A DNA stretch of 64,000 nucleotides, from positions 1,694,159-1,758,158 of the forward strand of contig NW_019091365.1 in NCBI RefSeq assembly GCF_001949145.1, read 5' to 3'. Position 1 is the first letter of the stretch. Each line of letters starts with the position of its first letter. The position numbers were made by a program, and so were the translations under genes. The notes under the pieces are model-generated. The model saw only the letters and a program-made list of their open reading frames with translations. It had not been told where the DNA came from and did no database searches. This DNA comes from Acanthaster planci (Eukaryota > Echinodermata > Asteroidea > Valvatida > Acanthasteridae). Positions 29,101 to 40,559 of this stretch are shown piece after piece.

Positions 29101-32100
29101 TCATTGATAATTGAGCATCGCCGACTCAGTTTAATAATTATAACAATGGCCACCAAAGAGGTAAGCAGTCAAGAAAGCCTAACTTAGTTGACCATTCTTG
29201 CTGAATGGGAAAGACGGCAAGAGGTGTTGCGGTCCAAATTTTCTGCAAAAATCACAGCAGCTGCCAAACATAATGCCTGGCAAGAAATTACCGATGTGCT
29301 GAAAGCACAGTTTCCTTCTGTCCGACGGGATGTCAGCAAAATTCAAAAGAAATGGCAGAACATGAATAGCAAAATGAAGGAGAAAGCATCCGCGCAAAGA
29401 AAGGGTATCCCGTATCACCCATCAGGTGCATTTGTCCTTCTTGTCAATTTTCAAACTGTTCCCCGACCAGGCCTTCCCTTAGCACGTGGGAATCATGAGT
29501 ACATGCCAGGCCACTTTGCATTAACTGCCGTAGAGTTGCATTTGTCATCGACTACAACTTGGACGTTTATTGAGTGGTAGTTTTTGCGATTTACAAACGG
29601 CTCTTCCTGCTCTGATGGAGCAATAATTCTGATGTGTGTGCCATTGATTGCCCCAATTATGCCAGGAAATGATGCAATTCTGAAGAATCCCCGTTGAACG
29701 TCTGGAATAATATCAGCTGTAGGCCACTTGATGAATTGCCTAACCCTTCTAGCGAGACTTGCTGAAACTTCAAACACAATTCTTGAAACCGAACTTTGTG
29801 AAATATTTACGGTATCGCCGACAGTTCTCTGAAATGTTTCACAAGCATAAGACTGGAGCACTGTTAGGACCTTTAACTCTGGTCGGATTGCGTAGCTTCG
29901 CTCGGTCACCGAGGTAATTTCATCCCTAATAAGATCTGTTATGAATGATATTCCGTCTCCATCAAATCTATACCTTGTGAGCAGTTCACCATCAATAAAG
30001 TCATCCAAAGGGTTTGCTGTAACATGAAAAACTCTCTTTCTTCGTAGTACTCTTTCATTAATTTGTCTGAAACGAGCAGCATGAATAAAAGCTGCCACGA
30101 CACCTAAGAGCCCCACTTAATTAACTTAAGACACGTCTGACCACACTTGGATTTAAGTTAAGAAAATAAATGGATTACTTAGTGCAACTGTTTCCCGAAT
30201 ACCACTTAAATTCGGAAAGTCGTCTAAGCCGTGTATTTAAGTGGGGTGCTTAAATTTTTATGGCTTAATTTGTTTTGTGAATACGAGCCCAGTGCTGTAC
30301 ATGTACTGATATACTGTATATAAAGTAAAGCATGTATGTAAATGTAAATCAGCAATCACTTGTTTGAACCACTAGCTAATAGACTGAAACACTGAGAATT
30401 AAATCAGATGGCGTGCACCCTACAATGAGCATCTGTGTTTGAATTGCAATATCAAAAGGCCAAAGTCCAACTACCGTACAATGACTTGACATCCTTCCAC
30501 TAAGCTAACTTTGAGGGCTCTCTTAACCCTTTGCCAAATGTAATGCGCTCTGCCACCACAGAACCACTGAGCACAAGGATGAGTATAAAAGTAGCCCTGA
30601 GGGGCAATACACAAGTGCTATTCCTGGGCCCCCCTCCCCCACGGAAAAGATATCCCAGCAATGTTCATGGATCCACCTTAATTTGTTAAAAGGCATCTCT
30701 GTTTGCAGTTCCTGGTAGTTCAACGTATTGACTTAGTCACATGCACTTGATACTCATCAATGATGTGCATCTGCCCAATATTCAAATTGGATAAATTTGC
30801 ATATTTTATGTACAGTACATGCTTGACTATGACTCTGTCCAACGGTACCCATATTTCGGATGAATGTCGGCTGGCAAAGCTGTAAGACCATAATTTCCTC
30901 CGATAAGATTAACCAAAAAGAGATGTCAAATAAGATGTCATGGAGTTACGATGAGGTGAAAGTTGCACAGTTGTGCAAGTCTTACATGTACATGTATGTT
31001 TACATATACAACAGGGCATGTACATCTACAGTACAGGGCCAATTTCAAGGCACTGTAGAGCGATGATTTATGCTAGCGGATGCTCGGTGTTTCACGGAGA
31101 CCATTTATGAGCAGTAAGCACAGCAAAAGGCATGCTTACCTTGGAGGAAAAGTTTGCTTAACAAAGTGACAAAACAAAAAAAATCTCCATGCGCTCACAA
31201 CTCACTGTAAGCACAACCACACCGAGCACTGCCATGAAGCAGCGCTTAAAGTGAGCACAGTTGTCCACCGTAGTACATACCAGTACACGTACCGGGTAAG
31301 TCCAGCTTTTCCGCTAACGTAACTGCTAAGCTGTTCGGTGGAATTAGGCCCAGGTCTTGACTTGACAGGAAGCTGTCGAGTACCGTATCTTTCACGCTTT
31401 CAGGTCCTGCATGCATGAATAGCATCCAGTGCAGCAGAGAAGTCTCTACTGTATCTTCAGACCTGATCTTTGTTCTCCCACATCCCATTCTGTTCCTCTA
31501 TCCAAAGCAGAGCCCCTGGGATCAGTCTTTTGATACGGCATCTCTCATTCAACGTAACCAAAGAGCCAATGACGCACACGGCTGCTTGATTACAACTCTC
31601 TAAATTCTCAGCTGATTCACAACAGCTCAATAGGCATCTACTGTATGCCGACATCAGAAAAAAGTCCTCTGACAAAGTTTGAGTCAATCAATTTGAGAAG
31701 TACCGGTACCATGTTTGCGTGAGAAATCAATGCATTAATCTGCAAGTTATAATACATTTCATCCCTGCTTGAGGAAGATTGAAAGGTTTTAAGAAAACCG
31801 AAAAGTTTCAAATACCACACTCTTGAGAATTTGACTTATTTCGAAAGACTGGGTTTTTACGAACTCCTCCCCCATGTGTTTTTCAACTACAAAACCCTTG
31901 AGAATTTGATTTACTACAGTACCCACTGCGAGTCAACTGCTTGATTCTACACAAAAATTTTGACCACTGTGCTGTAAATTGTGCAGTTCGCACATTGATT
32001 ATCATAAAACAATAGTCAAGACTATGTACCGTACATGTAAGTATAATCATCTGAGAATTAACCCCGCCCCCCAAAAAACAAGGAAACTTCCTTGCCTAGA

Positions 32101-35100
32101 GTGCATTTCCAGCATTACTTTTGGTAAAACTTGTTTTTTTGGGGGGGGGTCTATGCCGGTTTTTGCTTTTCTCCCCTCAAAGAGTTTCAGTTAAAAATTA
32201 AAATCCCAGCTTTAAATACAAAAAGTCTCACGAAAAGGGCCTCAAATTACATTCCAAAGAACTTGTTGGAAATTTGCAATCTTCTGGACCCACTCTGTGA
32301 GCTCTCCACACCACTCCCTAATCTTCACATACGAGTAAACTGAAGGACACTCAAGCTTCTGCCTAATTCCTCTGACGACCTGCTTTCCTCCCCTTACAGC
32401 CTTCAGCTTCTTGAATATTACAGACGGATCTACCGGTATCCCTTGTTTCACTGCACGAAAGATCCAATCTTACATGTACATGTACATGCTGTTTCACAGG
32501 TCACCAACGGCACTTTTCTTAGATTTAGTCAGGCTGCTAACTTGACAAAACTATTCAGCTTGCAGTTCTGGTAAAAAATGGTAACTGCAAGAGTGATCAA
32601 TCCCTCTTACACACTAGGAATTACCGGTTGAGGTTTTAACAAACAGCCCTACATGTATGTTTATATTAAACCTCATCTCTGCGGATGTCTTGAGATAAAC
32701 AGTTCAACTGTGCCACTGCTTTCTTTCTTCCTGCAGCAACATTTCACCACAGAGGAAATTTGCAAAATACGTACGTGTATACACAGGAGGAGAGGCAGGG
32801 CACAGAGTGCAAGACGCTCTGCACTAGCCATACAGTTTTGGCACTAAAAGCCCCCCCTCCACTGCCACTGTGGGAGGCCGTCTCAGTGTCATCTCCCGGT
32901 CAAAACAACCACCGCTCGCTGACGTCAACTCCCTGATTGATTTGGCTGCCGAGAGCATGCCAAAACAAGAAGGAAAAAACTTATCCGCATCTTTCTTGCA
33001 CTGTGTCCTGATACGTTTAGCTTCCAGCCCCGATCCTATGCGCACCAGCTTACCCTCGCTGGGACTGTCCACTGGAAATGAGCATCCAGAGGAACTGACC
33101 GGTGCAAGCATTGGGCAAATTATCCACTTTTATCAGTTCTAACAACATTTCTCAGAAACGGCACAGGATAGGCAAGGGTGAGATTGGACGACAATGAAAT
33201 ACGAGGTACATGTATCTACGAAATAATCTGCAGAGGTTTTGAGGGCCCCACAGCAGTGTAAGGTCAATGGCATACAGCTGTGTTTGCCTGAAGGCACTCC
33301 TAAAAATACCCATGTGTGGTATTCTAAATCAATTTTTTTTATACATAAAACCACCTTTCAGGATTTTCTTGAATTTAAAACAAATTGTTTGAAAAATCCT
33401 GACAAAGCTCACCCATGAGTAAGGCATCTTGAGCAAACAGCACTGAATGACTCCCAGTTGAAGCATTTCTCTCGTTTCTTTGCTCCTCAATCTATGCACA
33501 TGCATTAACTATTTGACTTCAAATTGTTCTGAAGGCTGGAGATCTAGACCTTTAACAAGTATTGAACTGCCAACAAGTTTCAACAGCAGACAAAGTAGTG
33601 TACTTTCACATTTTCTCTGCCTTCAAACTGCATGTATACGTACACTACACTTATCTTGGTACCGACTCTTGGTATTCTGAGAACTCCATTCTTCTGAAAA
33701 CAACAGGTGCTTGCACATTGTACAGCGCTAGCATGTCCCTCAAACCACTACTCAGTTGAGTAAGAGGAAACCATAGTCTCCTGTATAGTACAGGTACAGT
33801 AATGGGAGACTTTGAGACACTGGTGGCAGCAGACATACCAGTCCTTTTTCACGGTATTGCACATGCTTATAACTATGCGCACATGCTCAGAACAACGAGT
33901 GCGTGCTCCAAACAGGTAAAAAGACCGGTATGTTTGATGCCACCAAGCATCTCAAAGCCTCTCATTGTACACAATATTCTCCAAGTTCTAATTTTAAACT
34001 TGATTGTGACTGATAAAAATACTGAATTGTGTGGAGGGGAACTTGGAATGTAGAGCTTTCAGGACACACTTAATCCCCCCCCCAAATTTTGTTTGAGCTA
34101 GGTCAACAACCTTTCACGGCATCTTCATAGGTAGAGGTAGATTTTTTTTCTGTAGTTAGACATTGGGTATCTCAGCTGTTTCCACCAAGAAAGTGCTGTG
34201 TAAGATGAAACACTCCAGAATTTGTTCAACTTGCTGCCCTAATTTTACAACTTGGTGACTCCTTTTAAAAGACGGTGGGAGATGAGCAAAGTTTGGTGGG
34301 CAGTTATGGCTAACGGTACTTCTATTGGTGGGGCAACAAGTGCTGTGGAAAACATACACAAGCAGTAATCCAAAAACTGGAATACAAATGAATGATAGAA
34401 GCCTGCCCGTTAGGCTGGACAGCCAGAACACCAGTTTATTTTTAACCCCTGACAGGGTTCTAATCCAAACAGGACAGCACAACACGTCACAGGGACATCT
34501 GCCTGGCCACCATGACAGACATGAAGTTAGCCATGGATTTCCAAAATAATCGGCTGCTGCATTCCTGGGATGGCCCGACCCAAAACGAGGCACTTCCTGG
34601 ATAAACAGGCCCGAATTTACAGCCAGAACCTTTGGGGAATGTTGATGAACAACTCATCAGCAATAAGAAAATCAGGTGTTGTTGACTTGAACTGCTGACT
34701 CCGACCCAAGTCAGTCTATGAGTGGCAAGTTTTGACTTCAGATCTTACCGGCCACATAGAAAATTTTTTTCACATGCCGGTAAATACATGGGAAAAATGT
34801 ATCTGTGGCTTTATATGCCCAAAAGCAAGCACTGTGTCTGTTTTATCATCAAATACAGTATATCAGCAGGTTATGATGAAATTAATAGCCAGATGGGTCA
34901 TTGAGGTCGGACCTGCTTTGCAAAATATCAAAGGTGACAATCTCATGTCATCAATACGGGATAGAGGAAAAAAGTGAACAAACCAACCGAGTGACCGGCT
35001 ACAAGTACAACCAATACATACATGTACACATATGTAGGTTTGAAAAAAACGACTTGGGACTTGACCTGTGTCAAAATGACTTCATAATATGACTTACCGG

Positions 35101-38100
35101 TGGCTTGCTGGAAAATGGCTTGATTACAACACGACAAAATTCATCTGATTAAAAATGCTAAACATGGATTACAAAGTTCAATGGTACAGGTACACATGTA
35201 AGAGCGGGCTCTAAATAGAAACATGTCTTATGCAAGTCGGGTCATCAGACACTCCATTTACACATGTAGAGTACCGAAGTGAATACGTCACACGCGCAAA
35301 ATATGTGTGCAGAAGGCATTGGCGCGAGAAACAGCGCGTGAACCAACATACCTAAACTCCATTCGTTTGCACTACACTTCCAAGTTCAAATGGATGTCAC
35401 ACTTCGGTAATCTATACTAGTATACATGTACGCATATGTACGTAAACTGAGCAATGACCTTTCATCTGCACATTCAACTGTTAACATTCTTCCAGTGTAT
35501 TGACCAATGTTTCGTGGACTGGGTGGAAGTGAAAACCTTGTAAATTCTAATCACACTTTTAGCATCCATGTAGCACAGTGTATGGTTAATTACATGTACA
35601 ATTTCTACACATAGGGCGTCATCTACCTGGTGTTATCTTCAATCAATGGGAGCTGACGAAAAATTGATCTCCTGCTGAAAGCTTGCGGGCTGATTTCACT
35701 TTCAAGGGTATACAAGCAAATCAAGACTGACAGCTCCAAATTCATAGATTGCACATGTGCACTGTGCTGCTGTGTCCTTCACTCAGAAAAATCTGAGGTG
35801 CCCTGTCTTGTCTTTTGACACAAGGTTAATGCAAGAACAGTGGAATACATACATGTACATGTACTGGTATATGTGTCTAAAATCTGCTTTTCAAAAAATG
35901 ACAGTCCTGTGTTGTTCCCTAGTAAAAGAACTCAAAATCCTCCAAGATCGGGTGTAGTAGTATCCTTTTTTAGTTCCTGAACCCTAACTTCCTAGATTAA
36001 TTTTCTTGGAAACCTTCCTCATCTGTGCAAATCCCATCACCATCCTGAGCACATGAACAGTTGGGTCTCTACCTGTGGTATGCCTAATCACACCCACAAC
36101 ACAGTCAGCATCATACCAATGCAGTGCTCATCCTAACAGATTCCAACAAGCCCTGGTGTTGGAGTTAGGCTGGTCCGAGATTGTTAGGGTAAAACAAAAT
36201 ATCTCAGGGGCAACTTTCCCCTACCCTACTACACTGTGCTCTAGAAAACTGAGTGAGAGTAGACTAGGCCATGCACATGCAATATGCAACCATGTTTAAA
36301 GCAAGTCACTGCCATCAACTGCATTACATTCCAGTTTGCAGTAGTTGACTTCTCTAGAATTCAGGACATTGGCCCCAGGAAACTTGGGCACCTTTTCTTT
36401 CCTTCATGCTGTCCATCAACATGATAAAAGGGCTTGGCTAGTGAGCCTCAACAATGCACTGTACTGTGACTCAGAAATCCTGCCCAATCTTAGCCATTCC
36501 CCTCAATAATGCTGCTCCAGATTGAAAGGTTCCAATGTACTGTACACGTAATACTGGCTCCATTAAAATGAGGAATAACTTTTTTTCTTCTGAGTATTGA
36601 TTTCAGGACAAGACAACATACATGTACCTTGTTTTTCCATTCATGCTTGCATATCAGGTAGGCTCTGAACAAATTTGACAAAATACACGTAGTTTCAGGA
36701 AGGTTTAAATGTCATCTGTAACAAACTGAGCTCTCAGGTTTGAGGGCTTCTTTTTTTTAATTTAAATATTAGGGCACAAAACAATGAACACAATAACACA
36801 ATCTCCCGCGCTGGGAAAAACATTCTGCATGCAATACTGGTACATGTACACAATATGTTTGGCATTCAGGTGTTGTGCAGTTGGTACATGTATGTTGTAA
36901 AGTAAGATCAAGTTGGTTTTCAACTTTAATTAATTGGCTCTAAGCAGAATCTGTACAGGGGAAATGGGCGCAAGCTGCTTTCAGAATATGCCACATGAAA
37001 AAAAAAAGTGGCTGTGGCCAGCAGTGATGTACCGGGTATGTGGTCAGTTTGTATGACAAGGGGCTGCCGGCCAGTGGCTTCCATAGCCACAAATGTCATT
37101 TTGATGCGTAGCCGTAACATTTAGCCATATACCGGTATGTAGCCATAGCCATGTTCTGGTACTGGTACCTGTACCGGTAAGTGTACATGTACATTACATG
37201 GTGGCTGAATCACTTCAGCTTACTCACTTCAAGGTGAGCAGCAGCATCAGATAATTGACAAAAACAGCTCCTTTGACTTATTCCTCATTTCATTATAGCA
37301 GGCCTCACCACTCCAAGGGATCGGGTCTGTTAGCCATTGACATCATGGTCTTTTAGATATGTGGGGTACCGGATCAGGTTACAGGATATGTTACAGATGC
37401 TAAGGTCATATTTAGAAATGGACAGTGCCTCAACTACACTGCCAGTGCCACTCAATTAAGAAAACCAAAGGAACACACAAAACAGTTTAAAAAGCAAGTA
37501 CAGGTACTTGGTATATTGTAAATAAAATGTATGCAGAAAACACCTGGGTACGAGTAACATTACAAAACAAATTAAAAGCGATTTTTACAGCTCTACGTTA
37601 AAAAAAAAACAAGACAATTTACCGGCATGCTTAAATAGCTCATCAGACAACATACATGTACTAGCTATCACCGTGCAACCGAAATCTGTTGCTTGCTTCA
37701 AACCAAGTTACATTTTAATCACACCAGAAAATGGGCAAACCAGTCATATCAAATATGTCATTCAAACTACACACTATCACTTAACTGGTATACTGTACAC
37801 TGTTTCCCAGCTTAGACTCTTTACAAAAAAAAAACAAATGACAAAACAGCACCAATCAAGACCACATCATCCAAACCCAAAGTCCAGATAATCACAGACG
37901 CTGTTGAACTGTAGCGGTACATGTACTGTACCATGAGCTACATTTATACACCAAGCCTGAATCCCTTGCACAGGAGGATTTAGTGCCAACCCCTTCCCAT
38001 GTGGGGCCCACAGGGGTAATTATTCCCTCCCCCCTCCTTCAAAATCTGGGTCAAGTGACTCTGGTCTGAAATCTGTGCCTGTTCAAACCCAGCTAGTGCT

Positions 38101-40559
38101 TATGACGAATGGGAAATGGTACGCAAGTGGACACGTTGATGTATATTATATCTGTCTTCTGTTGCGGGTGCAGTGATGAATCATGCAGAGATTTCAGACT
38201 GTGATTTGCTCACTGTACCGGGTAGTGTGAACTCACGGGACAGTTTAGATGCATTTAATCATGTTACATTGTGATCTCAGCAATGCGAGCTAAGGGCTGA
38301 AGATTATGCAGCGTACCAGTGACTGTACGTTTGTGTGAACTGTGACAACCTGATCACTTCTAAGGGGAAAAACACCTTTTGAAAGTTGCTTCACACATGG
38401 TCTCTGTATTACTGAGGAAACCGTGTATTAACTAGTCCGTTGAGTGTTATCCCACAGTTATTACATCAGAATGTGAAACGTCGGCAATTTTCTGGTCAAT
38501 TTTTTATTTCCAGCACAGGTACAGTACATGTAGATGTGGTCAGACAACATATCCAAGGGAAATGCAAAGGGAAAATCACAAAAGCAAAATCCTGTTGGTG
38601 TTTTTACTCCGGTTTTGGGGCATGTTAAGTAAGAGAACGTTCTCATGTGACGCTATCCACTCAAAAGCTCACACATTTATTAAGCCTGTTCAAGTATTTT
38701 TGAATACACATTCACAACTGGTCATCACAGACACAAAAAGGTGAAACAGATTCTGGCATCCTTTCCTTACTTTCTTGTTTCCACATTTGTTCATGTAGGC
38801 CTGCAATGTACGTGACTGGGGAGTCAGGTTGGTGGCTCTTTCCTCGTCTGCCACAGTCCCCTGCAACCCAAGTTTGAATCCCACCTACATGTACATGTAC
38901 CATACACGTAGGTCGGCATGCGGATCGAGGTTTCAGTCCCCACCTGATTCCATGGGTTTTCCCCAGAATATTTAGGTGGAGTTTTCCCCAGTTCCTCCCT
39001 CCTCTAAAACTCAACATTTTTTCACTGTCTTCTTAGGGAGCCTAACTGTCCTCCCATCCTTTAATTGGCCCTAATTTTATGCGCTGTTGGATGAACAGAA
39101 ATAAACAAATAAGATATTGCAAGGACAAAGCCTTTACTAATGACTGCTATAGTGCCTTTAAGATTCCTTGAAACCCTTAGAGGAAAGTTTGAAAGAACGA
39201 GTGAGGTGCAGCCCAGATTCTAACTGGGCAAAAGTGGAGGGCCCTCGAAAAAGAAGAAGCTCAGAATACAGCACTGGGTCTAACTAAGTCCTGCAGAGTG
39301 GAGAGCTTGACAATACATGTACATGTATTTGGAACGGTTCCTAGAACAAATTATTCGTTAAACAAAGTTCTAAGATTTTGCCACAAATCGGTAGCACTCT
39401 ATCGGGGTGATGGGTGTTCCATTATACACCGCATAGGCCTACATGTAATATGCCAAGTCCCACCATGAAACACAAGTTACAAGCAAACAAGTGGTTTAGT
39501 ACTATAATTGGCAGGCCAAATGGCAGTTGCAATAAGCCAATTTTTCTGTTCTGTTGTCACGTTGATGATAGCACCCCCAAGCTATGAAGTGAACAAAGCT
39601 AGAGCAGCAATGCGCCAAACATTATTCAGAAAAAGGCTTACGCACCAGGTTCAAAGGCTATGATTTTTCATTCTTATTCTGTATCTGTGACAATACGCTG
39701 AAGACACCAATTGTGACTTTAATGCAACGAAGAGAGGGGGGTGGGTGTTGGGGGTTGGTACGTAGAGAGTGGGGTCTGTGACTGAGGAGGTTTTTAAACT
39801 TGCAGACTCAATTGAGTCTTTTGGTCTGAACAAAGATGTCGTCGAGGTAGTTCCAGTCGCTAATTGATCTATTGAAGAAAGAGTTTTAAGTTGATCTGCG
39901 TTGTATCGGTGTACTTCAAAGCACTTGCACTAGTTTGCAGCAATGGAACTAATACATTTGATGAGAGTGAACTGTCTGACTCTTTTGGTCTAGTTCTTCT
40001 GCCTGGTTTGAAGTGGGAATCAGGGGAATTGCTGGCACCAGCCCCGCAACTACCTTGTGTAGCAATATCAAACGTAGTTGTTTACGTCCCTCCTGGAGGT
40101 TTAGTGACTTCAATTCAATTTCTATTGCACTTGTTTCTTATTTAATACATTCGCTGTGGACTATCAACAAATAATAATCTGCATCACCTTGGCCCAACCA
40201 CCAACCCGACAACCATAAGACCGAATTACGACTATGGTACTATTGTTTCCTTTGTAAAAGAGCAAATTGGTTAACTGTAAATCTTTTATTATTTAACTTT
40301 AAATCCTTTATTAGCTTACTGTTATTTAGTGTTAGCCTAGGCCTACATTGTAATTTTTAGCTGAGGAGAGATGGGAAGTTCAACGGTGGTTACATTTAAC
40401 GCATACAGCGGTACGCGTTAAATACCGGCCTAGTAGTAGTACTGCTTCAGTGAGCAATGTCAGCAATCGCAACTTTTACGAGGTCAGAACTTTCTTCCAA
40501 ACTCTCCCTACCTCTTCGACGCTTAGTGGCATGCATATCCTATACTCCTTGATCAGCAT
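5198..40559 (-). CDS. PITPNC1: Phosphatidylinositol transfer protein, class IIB (PITPNC1 / RdgB-beta), ten coding exons
   Basis: Coding exons in order on the minus strand are 40559-40512, 24658-24510, 18846-18749, 11317-11310, 9772-9701, 8282-8184, 6778-6719, 6312-6217, 5851-5788 and 5376-5198. They sum to 873 nt (290 residues), all with GT-AG introns and a continuous frame. The START-like PITP fold covers about residues 1-250. Landmarks are the N-terminus MLIKEYRICMPL, then GQLYMIAKHS, then RYTEK with Thr58 and Lys60 where PITP-alpha has its inositol-phosphate-binding Thr59 and Lys61, then YVTEKAWNYFPHTIT, SRKTGRGPLQPGW, MCSYKVVRVKFDVWGLQ and ILLLGHRQAFAWIDEWYDMS. A divergent acidic, serine-rich tail ends the protein. 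The family moves phosphatidylinositol or phosphatidic acid between membranes from the cytosol. Lengths from memory are 268 and 332 residues for human isoforms. The start lies 179 bp from divergent ATG12. Intron 1 is about 15.9 kb and repeat-filled. Other splice forms are not excluded. Confidence 0.93.
7722..7964. mobile_element. Small TIR element, copy 1 (GACCCACCATTCC family)
   Basis: The left end reads GCGACCCACCATTCCAAGAC and the right end carries its imperfect inverse, CTTTGGAACGGTGAGCC. The length is about 243 bp. Internal sequence including GAACAGTGGAAGTTCCACTA also occurs in inverted orientation in the copy at 26180-26830, so these are one family. It lies in a PITPNC1 intron. No coding capacity; a non-autonomous DNA transposon by inference. 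Confidence 0.7.
11310..11317 (-). other. PITPNC1: 8-nt micro-exon (exon 4) of PITPNC1
   Basis: On the minus strand the sequence reads acceptor CCACAG, exon AATACACA, donor GTAAGTG. Exon 3 ends at 18749 with one extra base (G) and exon 5 starts at 9772 in phase 0 with TGT. Direct joining of exons 3 and 5 would shift the frame. Inserting this exon restores it and gives Glu-Tyr-Thr, matching the ITEYTCSF stretch known from vertebrate PITPNC1. Family residues, both splice sites and phase all agree. Confidence 0.88.
12551..13793. repeat. Inverted repeat pair 1.2 kb apart in a PITPNC1 intron
   Basis: The left arm (12551-12602) contains GAGGGCCTGACGTTTCGATC followed by CTAGCAGAATCTT. The right arm (13742-13793) carries the same block inverted (AAGATTCTGCTAG, then GATCGAAACACAGGCCCTC). 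The sequence between them holds only a Lys/Arg-rich open frame at 12606-12869 with no known family. This may be one TIR element or two copies in opposite orientation. Confidence 0.5.
15758..15855 (+). mobile_element. Possible hAT-like transposon end
   Basis: CAGTGGTGTAACTGGGGGGG starts a G-rich tract, then AATGGGGGCAC and GTCCATGCCCCCTGGGAGC. The start resembles the CAGTGGCGTAACTA termini common in animal hAT elements. Related sequence in inverse orientation lies at 59690-59897. No transposase is visible nearby, so this is a fragment or non-autonomous copy. Confidence 0.4.
16255..16320. repeat. Cluster of TACATGTA palindromes
   Basis: Dense, irregular ACATGTACATGTATG units. Similar clusters occur near 15883-15904, 21049-21064, 25797-25812, 27360-27370, 28180-28232 and 43195-43211, often beside ACCGGT palindromes. 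They are short, dispersed and not a regular tandem array. Confidence 0.7.
22882..23197. mobile_element. GGGCCAATTTCAC-family miniature element, copy A (316 bp)
   Basis: The left end GGGCCAATTTCACAGCACTG is mirrored at the right end by CAGTGCTGTGAAATTGGCCC. The interior includes GTTTCACGGAGACCATAAGC and CTTGGAGGAAAA, also present in copy B, which spans the same 316 bp. Non-coding and intronic. The superfamily is unassigned because I could not identify a clean target-site duplication. Confidence 0.75.
23341..23503. mobile_element. Short foldback element (163 bp)
   Basis: CACTTTGAAAGTGTTGAATC at 23341-23360 is matched, with one mismatch, by the inverse of GATTCAACACTTTCTAAGTG at 23484-23503. 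Several more TGTTGAAT and ATTCAACA words lie inside. Non-coding, in intron 2 of PITPNC1; probably a miniature inverted-repeat element. Confidence 0.5.
24176..24309. repeat. Foldback element with long arms (134 bp)
   Basis: An inner perfect 20-bp inverted repeat, AAGACCGGCTCAGGAGACTG at 24210-24229 and its complement at 24250-24269, has a 20-nt loop. Outer arms GGGAATAAATATGTGCTTGG and the inverse of CCAAGCGCGTATTTATTCCC extend it, so almost the whole 134 bp folds on itself. It lies about 200 bp beyond the 3' end of PITPNC1 exon 2. Confidence 0.75.
24930..25060 (+). repeat. Possible tRNA-derived SINE fragment
   Basis: GGTTAGAATCC at 24990-25000 resembles a pol III B box. The surrounding GTACTTTCCTCACCTTCCAC block resembles the segment at 38820-38900, where AGTTTGAATCC occupies the same place. 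No intact tRNA cloverleaf is seen. Confidence 0.35.
26180..26830. mobile_element. Small TIR element, copy 2, interrupted by a piggyBac-type MITE
   Basis: The two 26-bp ends, beginning GTGACCCACCATCCCAAAAC at the left and ending GTTTTGGGATGGTGGGTCAC at the right, are perfect inverse copies. Removing the inserted element with one TTAA copy (about 420 bp) leaves about 231 bp, close to the 243 bp of the related copy at 7722-7964. The shared interior GTAGAACTTCCACTGTTCA confirms the family. It lies in PITPNC1 intron 1. Confidence 0.8.
26316..26731. mobile_element. piggyBac-type miniature element with TTAA target duplications
   Basis: The ends CCCCTTCAAGCCGGGA and the inverse of TCCCGTCGTCAAGGGG match at 13 of 16 positions. 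They are flanked on both sides by TTAA (26312-26315 and 26732-26735), the target site of piggyBac transposases. The 416-bp body has a Cys-containing minus-strand frame (26383-26745), but I cannot firmly link it to a piggyBac tail. It is inserted inside another element. Confidence 0.75.
29146..29490 (+). pseudogene. Harbinger Myb/SANT-like DNA-binding protein, disrupted
   Basis: The reading frame from ATG at 29146 gives MATKEVSSQESLT, then a TAG stop at 29185-29187. It continues as LTILAEWERRQEVLRSKF and later AWQEITDVL and IQKKWQNMNSKMKEK. The spaced Trp residues and basic helices fit the trihelix/Myb-SANT domain that accompanies Harbinger transposases and aids nuclear entry and DNA binding. 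The C-terminus is lost: the open frame runs on into antisense transposase sequence up to 29580. Confidence 0.75.
29493..30116 (-). pseudogene. HARBI1-like Harbinger transposase, truncated
   Basis: 207 residues remain. They include the helical N-terminal region (PLDDFIDGELLTRYRFDGDG), the helix-turn-helix region (SVSRIVFEVSASLARRVRQF) and the start of the DDE nuclease (PGIIGAINGTHIRIIAPSEQ, then FVNRKNYHSINVQVV). The first catalytic aspartate, expected in a GAIDGTH motif, is Asn here (codon 29645-29643). The protein ends just after AKWPG, so the regions with the other catalytic acids are absent. It cannot be an active nuclease. Confidence 0.88.
31036..31351. mobile_element. GGGCCAATTTCAC-family miniature element, copy B (316 bp)
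   Basis: Same orientation and span as copy A at 22882-23197. It begins GGGCCAATTTCAAGGCACTG and ends near GGTGGAATTAGGCCC. It shares GTTTCACGGAGACCAT, GAGCAGTAAGCACAGC and ACCTTGGAGGAAAAG with copy A. Non-coding; in PITPNC1 intron 1. Confidence 0.7.
38820..39010 (+). repeat. Possible SINE-like repeat
   Basis: Contains AAGTTTGAATCCCACC, followed by TCGGCATGCGGATCGAGG and GGGTTTTCCCCAGAATATTT. It resembles 24930-25060 upstream of the B-box-like word. The tail motif TTTTCCCCAGAA is similar to GGGGTTTTCCTCCAGAAC near 2830. Evidence is by eye only. Confidence 0.35.

Larger units (their letters stand above)
28598..30290. mobile_element. Decayed PIF/Harbinger DNA transposon
   Basis: The ends GGGCCTATATTCACAAAACG (left) and the inverse of GTTTTGTGAATACGAGCCC (right) match at most positions. 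Inside both ends are many ACTTAA/CTTAAG words, suggesting subterminal transposase-binding sites. The two genes typical of this superfamily are both present but broken: a Myb/SANT-like DNA-binding protein on plus and a HARBI1-like nuclease on minus, facing each other tail to tail. An internal deletion has removed the nuclease C-terminal half. No 3-bp TWA duplication could be confirmed. Located in PITPNC1 intron 1. Confidence 0.85.
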
